In this document: positions 1 through 12,019 of the stretch, in pieces
Layout of the letters: the number at the start of each line of letters is the position of its first letter
Numbering within the stretch: position 1 is the first letter of the stretch
Origin: Oxytricha trifallax
Taxonomy: Eukaryota > Ciliophora > Spirotrichea > Sporadotrichida > Oxytrichidae
Length of the DNA: 64,000 nucleotides
NCBI GenBank assembly: GCA_000711775.1
Contig: ARYC01018611.1
Span: forward strand, 1-64,000
Direction of reading: 5' to 3'
The notes under the pieces: model-generated
The model's database searches: none
What the model was told of the DNA's origin: nothing
The model's input: the letters and a program-made list of their open reading frames with translations, nothing else
Program-made: the position numbers and the translations under genes

Positions 1-1
1 T

Positions 2-1267
2 AACAGAAGTCTAGTGCAAAGGATTCGACAAGATCATATATGCGAAAAAAGATGGAGACCAGTAGTGACAAGAATGACAACGATAGTTTGCTGTCCAAGT
101 ACAAGAACTAAGCTATAGAAGGCATTGGCGAGAAGATATGACGACAGGATGAAAGCAAGGAGAAGAGGAGAGAGAGAATACGATTTATGGTCAGAACTAC
201 AACACAAACATTCCTAAGAAATAAACTAGGAATGGAAACACTTTGATTTAATTCCGGGAAACCAAATCACGGATGAGACAATCGAAATGACCTCAAACCT
301 AATCGAAGAAGTCTAATTTAATCAGAGAAGCCACGACGTTATAATTCTTCCACCAATAGTCGTGAATGACAAAGGGATTGAAAGCTTGGAAAGAGTCATT
401 GGAACGACCAACTACAAATTGGTGAACAGCAGATTCTGGAGATCATTGGAGGGCATTTCAGGAATGATACTGCCAGTCTTCTGCCAAGGAAGCATAAAGA
501 ACTGCTAAAACTGGACAGTTTGGAGAATAATGAGAGATTCAAAGACCCTAGAAGCGTATGACTCCAGGACGTCAATAGGCAGTTTAGCAGTGATCCAAAA
601 GAGCATCAGACAACTAAACGATTTGATGGAGGGCACCCTTGGCAAGAGATTCTGGGTGAAGAGAATTGAGGGCAAAACAGGACTACACCAAGTAAGAGAT
701 CCAGAGGACTGCGGAATCTTGGCCATTTTGACAGTCAATCACCTAGCACTAGACCTCCAAGGAGAACCCATATTCCAAATCTTTGCCAAAGATTGGATTA
801 ACATGTAGAGATATTACCTCATGTTTAACCTAGAAGTTGGTTCTGTAAGAATGGAGATAGGAAAGTCAGGGATCACGATTCAGGAGGACGAACTGAAAAG
901 AGACATAGAAAGGAAGAACGAACTAATATGGCAACATGCAGATGAAGACCTAGAAAATGGCTCAATAACCTTCAACGCACAAGTTGACCAATGGGATGAA
1001 GTAATCTTGAGAGGGGACATTAAGGCCCAGATTGAGAATGAGATCGAGGATTGTGAAGGCAAATTCAGTGAATTGGTGGGAGACGCCCCCGAGGTTGAAA
1101 GCTATCTCTTCAACAGACTAATCCAACCAAACTCAGACATGCCAGAGAATTAGACAGAAGTGATTGACTAAGAAAAGGAGGAACTACCATTTGCACAAGG
1201 AGATGACACTGGGAAATAGGAGAAGGGACAAGAGCAGACAAAGGCATAGATCGAGAATAAAGAGTGA
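2..1267 (+). CDS. C-terminal part of a LINE-type polyprotein with Ulp1/C48-like protease domain (left-truncated by window)
   Basis: One frame stays open from the window edge to a TGA at 1265-1267 (about 421 codons) when TAA/TAG are Gln; the conventional code breaks it into several pieces. The frame contains a C48 (Ulp1/SENP)-type layout: an N-terminal 'QITDETIEM' segment, then 'NWTVWRIMRDSKTLEAYDS' around 500-560 (the usual HW...D...YDS strand), then 'QVRDPEDCG' with the nucleophilic Cys near 711. The His expected before Trp reads Asn. The same block recurs beside reverse-transcriptase sequence at 7 kb and 26 kb, so I infer this is the 3' end of the same retroelement. The tail after residue 330 is Glu/Gln-rich. 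It is the best-preserved copy of this domain in the window. Confidence 0.7.
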
Positions 1268-3255
1268 AGATAGCGGGGAACCGCGGAAATGCTGAGTGTC
1301 TAAAGTGACGATTCGGTTATATTTATACTTTTTGGTAATTATCAAGTATTTAGTTAAATTTAATTACCTCTAAGTTACTTACTACTAGTACTATTGATTA
1401 GTTTACTTTAAATTGCAAATTAATCTGATGAGTAGTCAATATAAATCAATAATAATAAAAAAAATAATAATATCATAATTTACTCATTTATAAATCTCAA
1501 AAATCAACGTGTATATAATTAGTGTTGAGTAAATTACCATTTTGTTTAAATTACAATTATACTATTGGTAGTTATATTATCAGACTTTGATAAGCTTTAT
1601 ATATTCTAAACAACATCATTCTTTAATTTTTAAATCGTAATGTTCTTCTGGATCTTCTTTTGTCTGTGTTGTCTAATTTCCTTCTATGATGATGGTTTGA
1701 CAGACCACTTGTCTCTTAAGTGTTTTTTATTCTTTGAATGGTTATATTGCAATCCTTTCCTAGAGGCTTTATAAATCGATTTTATTTCGGTTGCCTAGCA
1801 TAATTAGTATAATATTCCACATATTGATGACAATATTTTATAAATAGTATCAATTTGTAATATTTTTTTAGCTAAATATTTCCATTTTATTCCAAATATC
1901 TCCCAAACTAGGTGAATAATAAGTCTTTATAACCCTTTAAATATTATCAGATGCTTACATTGAATTTCTATTTAAAACATGAGATAAAAATTGCATTTGA
2001 TTGGCTTTCCTCTCACTTATAGAAGCTGAATCTTTCTTTTCAACTAATCTAGCAATGTTTATTAATTATGCTTAAGGAACATTATATTATATTAAAAGTG
2101 TCTGTTTAATAGTAGCTAAGATGATGCCCGTGTTTGGCTGAGTATCAATTAGTAAATATTCAGACAATAAAGTAGAAAAACTATAATAATTTACAATTGA
2201 GAACTAATATAATTAATTATAATATACTACTAAAATAAACAAGGTAATTATAATAATATTTGTTTGGCTTGGCTCACAATCAACCCATATAAATAAACAC
2301 TATTTTATATATTTATTAACTTTCATATTTGATTACCTCATCTTATACTTGATAATCATCATTTTAGCCAATCATCATATTTTTATTTGACTATTATAGA
2401 TGGCTACATAAATATAAAATATGATTTATCATTTTCATTAATTGTTTTAAGACTACTAATAACTCAATCAAAGCATATTCAATTAAAGATAGTCATAACA
2501 ATTAAATAACTCGTTGTATAACATGTTTTATAATAAATTAAATATATAAATAAAATGTCGCTATTATTCTCTATCATTTAATCATTCACTTGATATAGTA
2601 AATGACTCCACTAAATCACTTAAGTGTCATTTTCAACAGTTTTTCTAAGTATTTCTCTGGAGTCAACATGAATAACTTTATCTACTAGCTTACTACTCTA
2701 AAACATTGAAAGCTTTTAACAGCTTTAACCTTGCTCAAGTAATAGAAAACTAAGCTTCAGTAGGAAGACTTTGAGCAAATAAAAGACTGGTTAAACCAAT
2801 TTATTAAATATCACTAAGTATCGGCACATTGCTACATTAACAAAAAGATTGTGATAAATATTTATAAAATGTTTATGTATTTGAGATAAATAATATATTA
2901 TATTTTCATATATTGCTGGTGTTACTTACTTTCCCTGTGATATTAACTTCTAGTTAGCTTACTTGTAATTCAATTCAATGCAATTAACTATCTGAATGTT
3001 TGATTAGAATGACTTTAATGACATCTTGTGTGCCAGTCAGATCATACCAATAGGTTCAAGTATCCATTGCCAAGTAAGTCTTGCTAAGTTGAAGAGTGGG
3101 AATTTAACTTAATCATAATAATAAATTGATAAAACACATTAAAATAGGTAATTTAGTTAAAATTCAAATATAAGTAAATATCTTAGTAATTTAAACTGCC
3201 ATGTATAACAAGAAGGTGAAGTAGCGCAATTTTTATATTAACTTATTTTATATAG
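1268..3255. other. AT-rich stretch without recognisable gene
   Basis: Apart from the first 50 bases, which still look like the 3' tail of the upstream LINE copy, this stretch is very AT-rich with frequent TGA in all frames. I see no RNA gene, inverted repeat or protein motif in it. Confidence 0.6.
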
Positions 3256-3293
3256 ATTATTTCTAGGTACTCAAAAGAGTAAATCCAGTCATC

Positions 3294-4400
3294 AAGATGG
3301 ACGATATCGTAGAAATGCTCAAACAATTAGATTACGAGAACAAAATCTACAGATAGAAGTAATAACTTATTTAGTTGTCTTGAATCTGTATTAAAATTAA
3401 TATTGATATAAAGGTATTAATTACTGTCAAGGACTATCTTAGCATTGGTTAGCAGCAAGCCCAGTAAATAGTTTATGTATTTTGTGCAACTGGTTTCGAA
3501 TTTACTTTCCATCAATCATCATCAAGTTACAGTCTCCAATAAATATGATGACTCAATGACAAATTCTTAAAATGTTAGTTAGAATGATGAATTATAGAAT
3601 TTTGCTTATATTATTGTCATTCGCATTTTTCTAGGATATTTCAACATTATTCTATTTTAGTTATTGGTTTGAAGAAACTGGTTAAAGATGTACACATGCC
3701 TCTTAATAAACTTAAGATTGGTCCTGATCACGGAGTATTGGTAATATTGCTAAAATTATGTAGTTTTTCACTTTAAATAAAGTTCAAATAAAGGATGAAA
3801 CAAGTGACTTGAATGATGCAGGTGAAGATGTTGGGGATGATATTGATTGGAGGTGCTAATATAGCAGATATTCTATCAACTAAAACGATGATAATGACAT
3901 CGAAATTATGCTGATTTCGATCAAGGAGCAGACCACCAAGATTAAATCCTATAGAATCAGATTATTTAATCCTCAATCAGCAGAGAAGAATTGATGATAG
4001 AAGTAGAAATATTTCATGATAAAGACGACAAGGAATGAGAAGTTACTCTGATCAAACCAAGAAGTATGCTAACTCAATCAAATAAGCACTTACTGATTAA
4101 AGATAAAATCTTGAGAAACTCTTTGATGAAGTAAGCGATGCAATAAAGAGAATTGGCAAGAAAAAGGGTATTTATCAAGGATACACTAAAACCTTAAAGA
4201 CATTCAATCTGCCTTCGCCAATGTTAGTAAGAATTTTGATGATATGGAGAATGAACTGAGTGAGACAAAGGAGTGACTATCAAATATCGTAAGAAAAATT
4301 GATGATTCAGTCCAATCACTCAGTAATAACATTCCTCTTTAAAAATTCAAGAAGTTAATTGCCACTGTAAAATTAGCTATTAAATTCATCAAAGGTTACG
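3294..4400 (+). pseudogene. IFT57: IFT57-like intraflagellar transport gene, decayed copy
   Basis: Several blocks in order match the IFT57 (Hippi) family, an IFT-B subunit of cilia. The N-terminus at 3297 reads 'MDDIVEMLKQLDYENKIYR'; then comes an EQF-like block near 3430-3510 ('QQIVYVFCATGFEF'). Next is 'LKKLVKDVHMPLNKLKIG' with HGVLVILLKL near 3668-3760, and an acidic 'EDVGDDIDW' near 3826. The DWR-like block reads 'KDDKE-TGA-EVTL' at 4022-4050, and a C-terminal coiled coil ('FDDMENELSETKE') lies near 4235-4270. Gaps between 3355-3410 and 3515-3660 look like introns or eliminated sequences. TGA at 4036-4038 sits where the family has Trp, a second in-frame TGA is at 4274-4276, and frames change around 3770 and 3990. 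I read this as a decaying germline paralogue of a ciliary gene rather than a functional locus. Confidence 0.6.
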
Positions 4401-4965
4401 ACCCACTGGTAAGTTGGGGAATATAGTCCCGACCAATTCGGTACCTGGAGTTTGAAACGGTGAAGGCACTCAGCTTTTAAGAAATAAGTCCCGGATCTGA
4501 GAACCTTCTCAGAATACGTCATGCAAGGTATAGGGGGATCACTCTATCAAAAACGTTGACAGTAGATCATATAAGTCGTGTTAAAACTGAATGTTACACC
4601 TATCATTGCAACTTGGGGTTGATTGCATCAAGGATTGTGTAGGAATTAAGAGAGAGACCGCTCCGATCTCATAATTTGATTCTATTTGCTGAAGAAAAGC
4701 AAGGGAAAATCCTGCATAAGACAACTTCAGCAGAGTATCACTCGGGGTTTTTCCCCATTAGCAAGCCAAACAATAAGTCTTTGCTGAGAAGGGGTTTTAC
4801 CTGAACAATAAGCACTCACATAAAAGCAACTAGAGAGAGTGACCAGAGAAAACATACGAAGTAGCGAAAGACCACATTATTCCTACCCAAGGCAATCGGT
4901 GAACGTGCGCGATGTGTAATTAGTCAGTCCAGTATATGGAGCAACTTCCTCTTAGACAGATGAAA
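4393..4965 (+). other. GC-richer segment with a long frame interrupted by one TGA
   Basis: Base composition rises abruptly just after the IFT57-like coiled coil and falls again near 4,990. One frame runs from about 4,393 to a TGA at 4802-4804, then on in the same frame to another TGA near 4,960. The predicted peptide (for example 'SPGSENLLRIRHARYRGI' and 'TSAEYHSGFFPISKPNN') matches nothing I recognise. A short perfect GGGG-TTTTT-CCCC hairpin lies at 4744-4756. It could be a retroelement fragment, a gene fragment or a structured RNA; I cannot decide. Confidence 0.35.
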
Positions 4966-6725
4966 CTAGATCATCAAAAGTCAAAGTATAAATATCTGAT
5001 TATCTCTATCTGGCTCCAGTATTAATTTCCGTACAACATTAAATAATAATAATAAATCCATCGAATGAACATGTGCGAACTCAATCTATCTCTTGTAATT
5101 TAAACTCAAGGAAAGAACAAAAGAATAAGAACATGCTAAAAATTAAGGTCTCAAATTTGTCATTTAAAACAACGACGGTTACGATCATAAAATTTGAAGA
5201 AAACACAGTTTATACTTAGAGAGAAGTATTTTCTGATATAATCTCAAAGAAAATTATATTGTTTTAATTTACATTACCAAATAATAAATTCATGGCAGTT
5301 AAAATTATTAAGAATTTTTTTTATATTTAAATTTATATCAAATTATCTATTTATATGAATTTTTTTAAGTTCCAATATTAGATTTGAATATTATTAATTA
5401 GAAATTGGTTTACTTTAAATAAATTTGGAGTAAGTTTACTTTAAAATTATGAATTTTAAACATCACTATTTCATGTCATCTTTCTTATCCTTGAATTATT
5501 TAAAAAAATTTTAAATTTATCTTACTTCTTTAACTTCTATAATTTCATCAACAACTTCATCTACAACTTCCTCTTTAAAATATAAACCCCAAAAATTTGA
5601 TTAAATTAGAACAGAAAAAACCTAACTGCCACTATTTTGTCAATACTATAGTTAGAGCTAGAGATAGAAATTCTGAATCATATCTGTGTTAGTAATAATA
5701 GAGATTTACTGTATTTTAAAAGGATCTTTTTGGTAATGTTAGATTTAACATTCTATTAATTGATCTTTATTGAATACATCTATACCAAAATCGCAGCTTG
5801 CTATCTTGGATATCTTCTGAAGATATAACCGTGAAAGATGAGTTATGTTAAAAGAAAGCAGCTTTTCTCGTGATGAATCTAGATTAGTGGCTATAAACGG
5901 CTACCTAAATAAAGGAACTACTGTTATAATTAAAAATTGTAGGATGATTAAGTTGTTATCTTAAATTTGATTTATAGAAGTCAAATGATTTTATTTCTCT
6001 CTATAAGTCATCATTCATAATTATCAGATAAATAAACATACATATTGTTTATAAATTCTATAATAGGATGAATTAAACTGATAAATAGACACAATTATTG
6101 TTTCTTTTTATGTTTAACAATTTGAATGAGCAATAATGTCAGCAACTAATTGATATACTAGAGATTATGATCTGTAGAATGTAGGCTTCCAGGTTTCATC
6201 ATTCAAACGTAAATTATAGATATTGATAGAATAATAAAATTTATGTTCTAATATATCTATTGACTACAACAAATGAGTAGTGATCTTTTAAATTAAAAAT
6301 TTGAATTGATAAAATTAAAAAAATTATAAGATTTTTATAAATAACTATATCATCATAATATTTAATGATACATCACTTGCTACTATAAAATTAAATATAA
6401 GGTCATCAATTACTAATAATTTATAGGTAGTTTGATTATAAATACATTAAGAAACTTAATATTATAAAAATAATATTTTTTATTAAATATACATTTTATT
6501 AATAAAATACTAAAGCACTAAAGCAAAAAAAAACATGCTTGTATATAAAGGTTAGCTCTAAAATTGGAATTGGAAAGTTTACTTAGTTAATTTTCTTATT
6601 ACAATATGTTATCATCAATCTAGTAAAGGACTTGATAATAATAAAATATTTTGAATTGTAGTTAGATAGATATATGGATAGATAATAAATTAAGGTAAAA
6701 CAAAATGCACAATTAATGAACAGTG
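4966..6725. other. AT-rich stretch, mostly without gene
   Basis: Long AT-rich DNA with a short AAT-type microsatellite near 5,045. The only coding-like signal is a short minus-strand frame ending in TGA at 5463-5465 (next entry). No other motif was seen. Confidence 0.55.
5463..5605 (-). pseudogene. Short C-terminal coding fragment, unknown
   Basis: On the minus strand a frame reads 'FKEEVVDEVVDEIIEVKEVR' followed by a basic Gln/Lys tail and a TGA at 5463-5465. The acidic heptad-like pattern is unlike the surrounding AT-rich sequence. It may be the last segment (a macronuclear-destined segment or last exon) of a gene whose remainder is elsewhere. No family can be named. Confidence 0.25.
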
Positions 6726-6764
6726 CAGATTAATACAAAATACAATTTCTTACAGTTGAGGCCT

Positions 6765-7960
6765 TCATTCCTATTGTCCTTGGATTCCTGTTCCCTCTTC
6801 TTCATTCAATTTATGCTGTCCTTACTTTCCTTTGACTCCAGAATCTTCTTATTCACTTTTATCCTGATCCTTTGTTGCTTATCTTGAATCTAAATCTGAG
6901 ATTTTCTGCTCGTTCACTTTTGGAGATTGGAACCAGTTTGACTTTTTGCTCCTCCTGTTTGGTTTGGTTCTAGCTCCACTCTGTATTCTCGCTGCATGAG
7001 TAGATAATTTTCAATTACACTTCCTTCCTCAATCATTTCACTGAATCTTTCCTCTTGTTCCTTTTATAGTTGCTCCATCTATCTCCCTATCCCATTCACC
7101 AGAACTAGCACATCCCATACGTCAACTTATGATACCATGTTTGTGTTCTGCGTTCCATTCTCTTCAGTATGCCATAGGGCTTCGTTTCTTTCTCTCTAAT
7201 TATTTCCACCGTCTATTCTTCTACTGTGACCCCCGATTTTGCAATTTCTAATTTCATGAGACCTACCTCCAAGTTGTACAACAAATAAAATCGCTACATA
7301 TTCACCCAGTCCTTGGCCAAAATCTTTAAGTTGGGTTCTCCCTAAAGTTCTAATGCTAGGTGGTTTGTTATTAGAATTGCCATCACACCACAATCTTCTG
7401 GATCTGACACATAATTATATTCATTTCTTATGAAAACCTTGTTAGTCTTGACGTTTTTCCTCATAATCTCTGTTATCATCATGTTGATCTACTTCTAGTG
7501 TTTTTATATCAATGCCAAGCTTTCCACTTTTTTCATGTGTCAAATAATTCCATAGCTCCCAAGTCCCTTGTAATTCTTAAAACTATCGAATTACTGCATC
7601 CTTAATGCTACTTTGCCAACTTATAGGAATTATAATACTCTTCATTTCTTGTTCTTCTCTCCAGAATTTACCGTTTTCCATTTTCTAATTGGTTGAGCCG
7701 ATAACTCTCTCTACTTGGATCACTCCTTTACAACAATTGGTGGTATGATCATCTGTGAAGTTTTTTGTTAACTAAATTGTGCTTCTTCGATTTGGCGAAG
7801 GCACATCTCGATAGTGTTCTCCTGTAAGTGTCTCCCTGTCATTTAGCTTTCATGTTCCCAGTTTTAGTTTATCTTGTTTTCCTGTTTTTCTGACCAAACG
7901 TCCCATTCTCTGTTCCTTCTGCTTCTTGCTTATTCTCTATAGTGAAATCTCATATTAGAG
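6765..7960 (-). pseudogene. Ulp1/C48-like protease domain at the LINE C-terminus
   Basis: The minus strand near 7,300-7,400 reads 'VSDPEDCGVMAILITNHL' followed by 'LELQGEPNLKILAKDW'. This is closely parallel to the copies at 0.7 kb and 25.9 kb. Upstream, 'IQVERVIGSTNQKMENGKFW' (about 7,640-7,750) matches the 'LERVIGTTNYKLVNSRFW' of the 0-1.3 kb copy. Because it lies downstream of the RT in the same orientation, the protease appears to belong to the element. Frameshifts are present around 7,480-7,560. Confidence 0.6.
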
Positions 7961-7999
7961 CGATTTCGATTTTCTTCATAGTGTTGAAACATATAATTG

Positions 8000-9340
8000 T
8001 CATCATTCTAGTGGTCTGGGGGATCCATCCCTTTTAGTACGAATAATTTTGTCAAATCCTTAGCAGGTTCCCTCCGTTAGGTCTATTAATCTTTAGTTTC
8101 ATCTGGTCAGCTTACACTCACTCTGTACCATACTAGTGTATATAAAATCTGGTTCTTTGTGGCTTAGTTTCATTTATCTTTTTAATATGGTTTGATTGTC
8201 CAATCCTCAGTCTACTCTTTAAACCCATCTGCTTGTTTAATGGAATTTTCTGATGTTTGCTATCTCTGAAGCCAAGAACCTCCTGGTCTTTAATTCTGTC
8301 TCTGTGTTCATATCTGACTTCCTTCACCTTCTACCATAATATTGCCTTTTTGTCTAAGTTGTCCTCTCTGATGTTCTTCTTCTTGTCATCATAGTATTAG
8401 TACAGAATGTTTTAACTGTGTCTTTGTTTTTGTTCTTCCATCTTGTTAATCTATATTTTAAAAACGATGATTTTCAGAATCTCTCTTTTTTAATTTAATT
8501 AATTTCTGATTAATAATTATAATTCTTTTTACATCTCGATATTTATATTTCATTGCTCATTAATTCACATTTTAGGATGTTCAGATTATTCATTCTTGAG
8601 CTATCTTTTGTTCTTCTGTTTTAATCTGTTGTTTTTAACAAAAATTACTTAACAAAGCTATTAACTTTTTGAAAATATCCTAATGTATCTAGTCCTCTAA
8701 TCCTTTCGTATAGCCAGACCATGCTTGCTATAATTTCTATTTATACCTTAAAGCTCAAGTCTATTAGTCTATGATTTCTCAGGATCTTGTTAAATCTCGT
8801 CGGATCTCCAGCTTTATTCATCATGTAGCAGTTTTTCATATGTGTAGAGTTTACAAAGGTCTTGTGGGCATTACGATGATTTTAATTCCATAGCTTATGA
8901 TGTTTCTGCCTTAGTTTATTGTTATCATTGTATCCATCATATTCTTTCTCATAAATAGTTTTTTTTTCTTCTACAATTCCTCTTATTTTTCCTAAATTGC
9001 TTTTTTTATTTCTTTTGAATTTTTGTATTTGTCCAGGCTGTTCTTCACTTTGCCAATGTTCTTCTGAACCAATAGTTCTATTGTCTCCTTTGTTCCACTC
9101 TCTTTGAGTTACGTGACGTTACGCAAAATTCTATTCGAGATTTCACTCTATGTTTTAAATGCTATTCTCTTCAATTGCGTCTCTATTTTGTCAATTTCTT
9201 CAATCCTTACATACCCAGTGGCTACTAATGGTGTGTATTTATATATTATGAGTGACCTTATTTGTGCAACCATTATTGTGTCGCAAATTGTTGCGTTGTT
9301 TGATTTTGAAAGGTTTTGGGAGAAGTAAATTTACTTTTTT
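8000..9340 (-). pseudogene. LINE linker/thumb region between RT and protease
   Basis: The minus strand around 8,900-9,290 reads a helical frame that includes 'QIRSLIIYKYTPLVATGYV', 'EEIDKIETQLKRIAF' and 'SGTKETIELLVQKNIGKV'. A similar pattern recurs at 28.3 kb, so it is a conserved part of the family, probably the RT thumb and following connector. A further frame at 8133-8327 reads basic 'MKEVRYEHRDRIKDQEVLG'. No catalytic motif was recognised here. Confidence 0.45.
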
Positions 9341-9399
9341 ATATCTTCACATGTGTTTTTTAATAGTGCTTTAGTATCTAATTGTATGTTCATACCTAG

Positions 9400-10330
9400 G
9401 TATTTGATTTACTCCATTTTTTTATCATTTTATCTCATTGATATCATGAAATTCTTTTGAGTCACTTTTGAGTAAAGTCTTCTTCTGGTTTAGTTTTAAA
9501 TTGTGTGTTTTTTCAATTTCTTTAAATTACTCCAGTATTCTTACCATTTGTTGTTTTAAGGATGTCATCTGCAAATGCTAGTAGTTTCCATGTTTTATCT
9601 GCAATTTTAGCTCATTCTGTGAATAGAAGGCGTCTTATAGTTAAAAAAGCGTCTTTTAGGTAAAAGTTTAATAGCATTGACGACAGTCTTCTTTCTTGCG
9701 CCACTCCTTTTTTTGCCTGTATCTACTTGCAATAATTTGTTTTTCCGGACATAGTCATAAGCTTTTTGTAAGTCTATAAAAAGTAAGCCTCCCTGTTCTT
9801 AGTCTTTAGTCTTGATTCCTTGACGTGTTCAAATAATCTAATTCTCCTTAAATCAATTTTGATAATTTCCTGTTTATAGCAACTTGCTCTTTTCCTAATG
9901 AATTTTATTCATTATTACTTACTTTTTCCACTATTTTGCTGAGATTTGAATTCACTACGATTGGCCTAGTGTTGGTTATTTTTGGGTATTATTCTCCTAT
10001 GTTTTTACCTAATAAAATTAATCTGCCTTCTTTTAGGTACTTGGGGAGCTCCCCACTATTAATCCATTCCGTTATCTTCTAACTTACGATTTGTTTAATT
10101 TTTCAGCTTTTGCTAGCATTTTTCCATCGAATCCATCTTAACCAATTGTCTTGTTAAAATTGCATTCTGCTAAACTCTTTAATCACATATCTTTCGTTAA
10201 AGAAGTCTTGTTCATTCTATTCATCGATCATCATATCATCTCTCTTCTTTTCATCTGCATGCATCTCTTCTTGATTCCTATCGTCTTTAAAAAGTTGTTT
10301 ATAGTAGTTTAAAACTACTTCCATAGTTTA
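9400..10330 (-). pseudogene. Reverse transcriptase domain of LINE
   Basis: In order on the minus strand: 'EWINSGELPKYLKEGRLILL' and 'TRPIVVNSNLSKIVEK' (RT motifs 1-2, about 9,940-10,080); 'LFIDLQKAYDYVRKNKLL' (motif A with Asp, 9,735-9,790); 'KKGVAQERRLSSMLLNFY' (motif B region, 9,660-9,720); and 'LLAFADDIL' (motif C, 9,560-9,585). This is a clear non-LTR reverse transcriptase. Frame changes between motifs show decay. Confidence 0.8.
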
Positions 10331-10839
10331 TTCTACTCTTTCATCTTTTATCATCAAACCTTAAATTAACAAAGTTTATTTTCTATTCTTTGTTATTCTT
10401 TTTGCGAGGTAAAGAAACCTCTTGAGGTCGTTTCTACCTAAGAAGTGTTCCATATCTCTAATTGCTTCCTTCCACTGCTACTAAGTATCTAGATATAAGC
10501 TGTTATTGCTTGAAATGTTATTCTTATAAGCCCAAATTGGTGGCTATCAATACAAATTTTTGATTTTACTTTGTTTTCTAGTTTATTTTCAAAACTCTTC
10601 CTTATTAGTTCTTCTAAGTCTTTTTAGTTTCTAATTCTTTTCCATCTTTAATGAATGCTTTCCAGAATTATTTTCTAACGTCTGATATTCTAATCGTTTT
10701 CACTTTATCTGTAATTTTTATGTTGTTTTCTTGGTAAAGTAATTTGAGCCTAGCCTACAATTGTTTGTGGTCTGTTTGGTTGAGTTAATTTAATTCCCAT
10801 TCAATTGTTTCAACATTTGAGGAGATTTTGTCCAGTTAA

Positions 10840-11345
10840 TTACCTCTTGTATGAATCTCAATTCCTTCTGGTATTGACTCTTTCAGTCCTTCTTTCCTGA
10901 GTCTTTTGCCGAATTCTCTTATGTGGAAGTTTAAATCTCCCATTATTATTAACTTTTGTTTATCGCATTTTTGCTTTATTGATCTAATCATGTAGATTAT
11001 TCTATTTTGGAGTTCCTTTACTTCTTCATTTTAATATGGTGGTATGCAGACCGTGATAATATGTAGGGAATAGCTTCTACATTCAAAATATTCTAGGCTA
11101 GGTAATATCTTAATGTTTTAACTGTTTTTTTTTCTTACCTCCCGCTGTTTAGCGTAAGTATGCCTCCATTTCTTGCAAGTTGTGTCTAAGTTGTGTTTTG
11201 GTTGTTGCTCCCGAAAATTCCTTGCAACTTCGTTTCTACGATTGCTATAAAATTAGGACTCCTGTTTTCTATTTTCTTTCATCATTTGGTCTTGCTTCAA
11301 TTTAAAGTTCCATCCTCTTACATTTTGTAGAAACTTTTTATTTCT
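10840..11345 (-). pseudogene. APE-type endonuclease domain of LINE
   Basis: Diagnostic exonuclease-endonuclease-phosphatase motifs are visible on the minus strand. 'QNVRGWNFK' opens the domain, 'FIAIVETKL' supplies the catalytic Glu-Thr motif near 11,230-11,260, and 'KLIIMGDLNFHIREFGKRL' (GDLN motif) lies at about 10,890-10,950. The enzyme family nicks target DNA to prime reverse transcription. A frameshift near 11,280 separates the first motif from the rest. Confidence 0.7.
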
Positions 11346-12019
11346 GTGAATTGAGTAGCTATCTGTCTTTTCTTGCATATCACATCTTTTTTCTCCTGCT
11401 GTGGTTCTCTACAAATCTTTAATTTCTTTTGACCCATCCCTCAGCTTCTCTTAGTTGTTGAATATAATGAAGCTGTCAATTGTTTTCTACCATAACAGAA
11501 AATTTGTTCAAATATTTATAGATATTTTTATCAATTGTTTGAGTATTTAGGTCTTTTTGTATTTGCTTCGCTAATGTTTGTTTTGCATATTCAAAGTAGT
11601 CCCTGATCGATTCCTACGATTTCTGATCTGTGTTTTCTTCACTTTTCATATAAGTTGGTAGCTTTCTCCTTGCTGTAATTCCTTGTGGCTTATCTTCCAT
11701 CTTGTTGCCGCTGCAAAATTCTTATATTTTTAATTAATTTCTATTTAAAATTCATTTTTAATTATATATTAATTGAAAATGAAATAATATTTAAAATTTG
11801 TCGAATTAAATAAAGAATACATCAAAATATAAAAAATTTAATTATAAAATCATTTAATAATAGTGTCCATAAATTAAGAAGAAATGTTGATATTATATAA
11901 AATTATTAATTTATAGTAGTAGATATTGTAAAATACTTTAGGTAATGCACAAAATAATATAAAATATTCACTTTCTTTTATGAAAAATATAAAGCAGACC
12001 CTAATTTTCATTTTTTAGT

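Larger units (their letters stand above)
6730..11714 (-). mobile_element. LINE-type non-LTR retrotransposon, near full length, decayed (APE-RT-C48)
   Basis: Read on the minus strand, it starts with an ATG near 11,700 (product 'MEDKPQGITARRKLPTYMK'). It then shows an apurinic-endonuclease domain, a reverse transcriptase, a charged helical linker, and a C48-like protease domain near the C-terminus. Order and spacing fit a LINE with an added protease. A frame break lies near 11,280 between 'QNVRGWNFKLKQ' and 'NRSPNFIAIVETKLQG', and TGA codons occur near 11,470 and 11,385, so this copy is inactive as sequenced. The 3' limit near 6,730 is set by the return to AT-rich non-coding DNA. No target-site duplication could be recognised. 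Confidence 0.75.

Noticed and set aside
4744..4756. GGGG-TTTTT-CCCC hairpin as a transcription terminator
   Set aside because: Rho-independent terminators are not expected in this organism and no gene end coincides with it.
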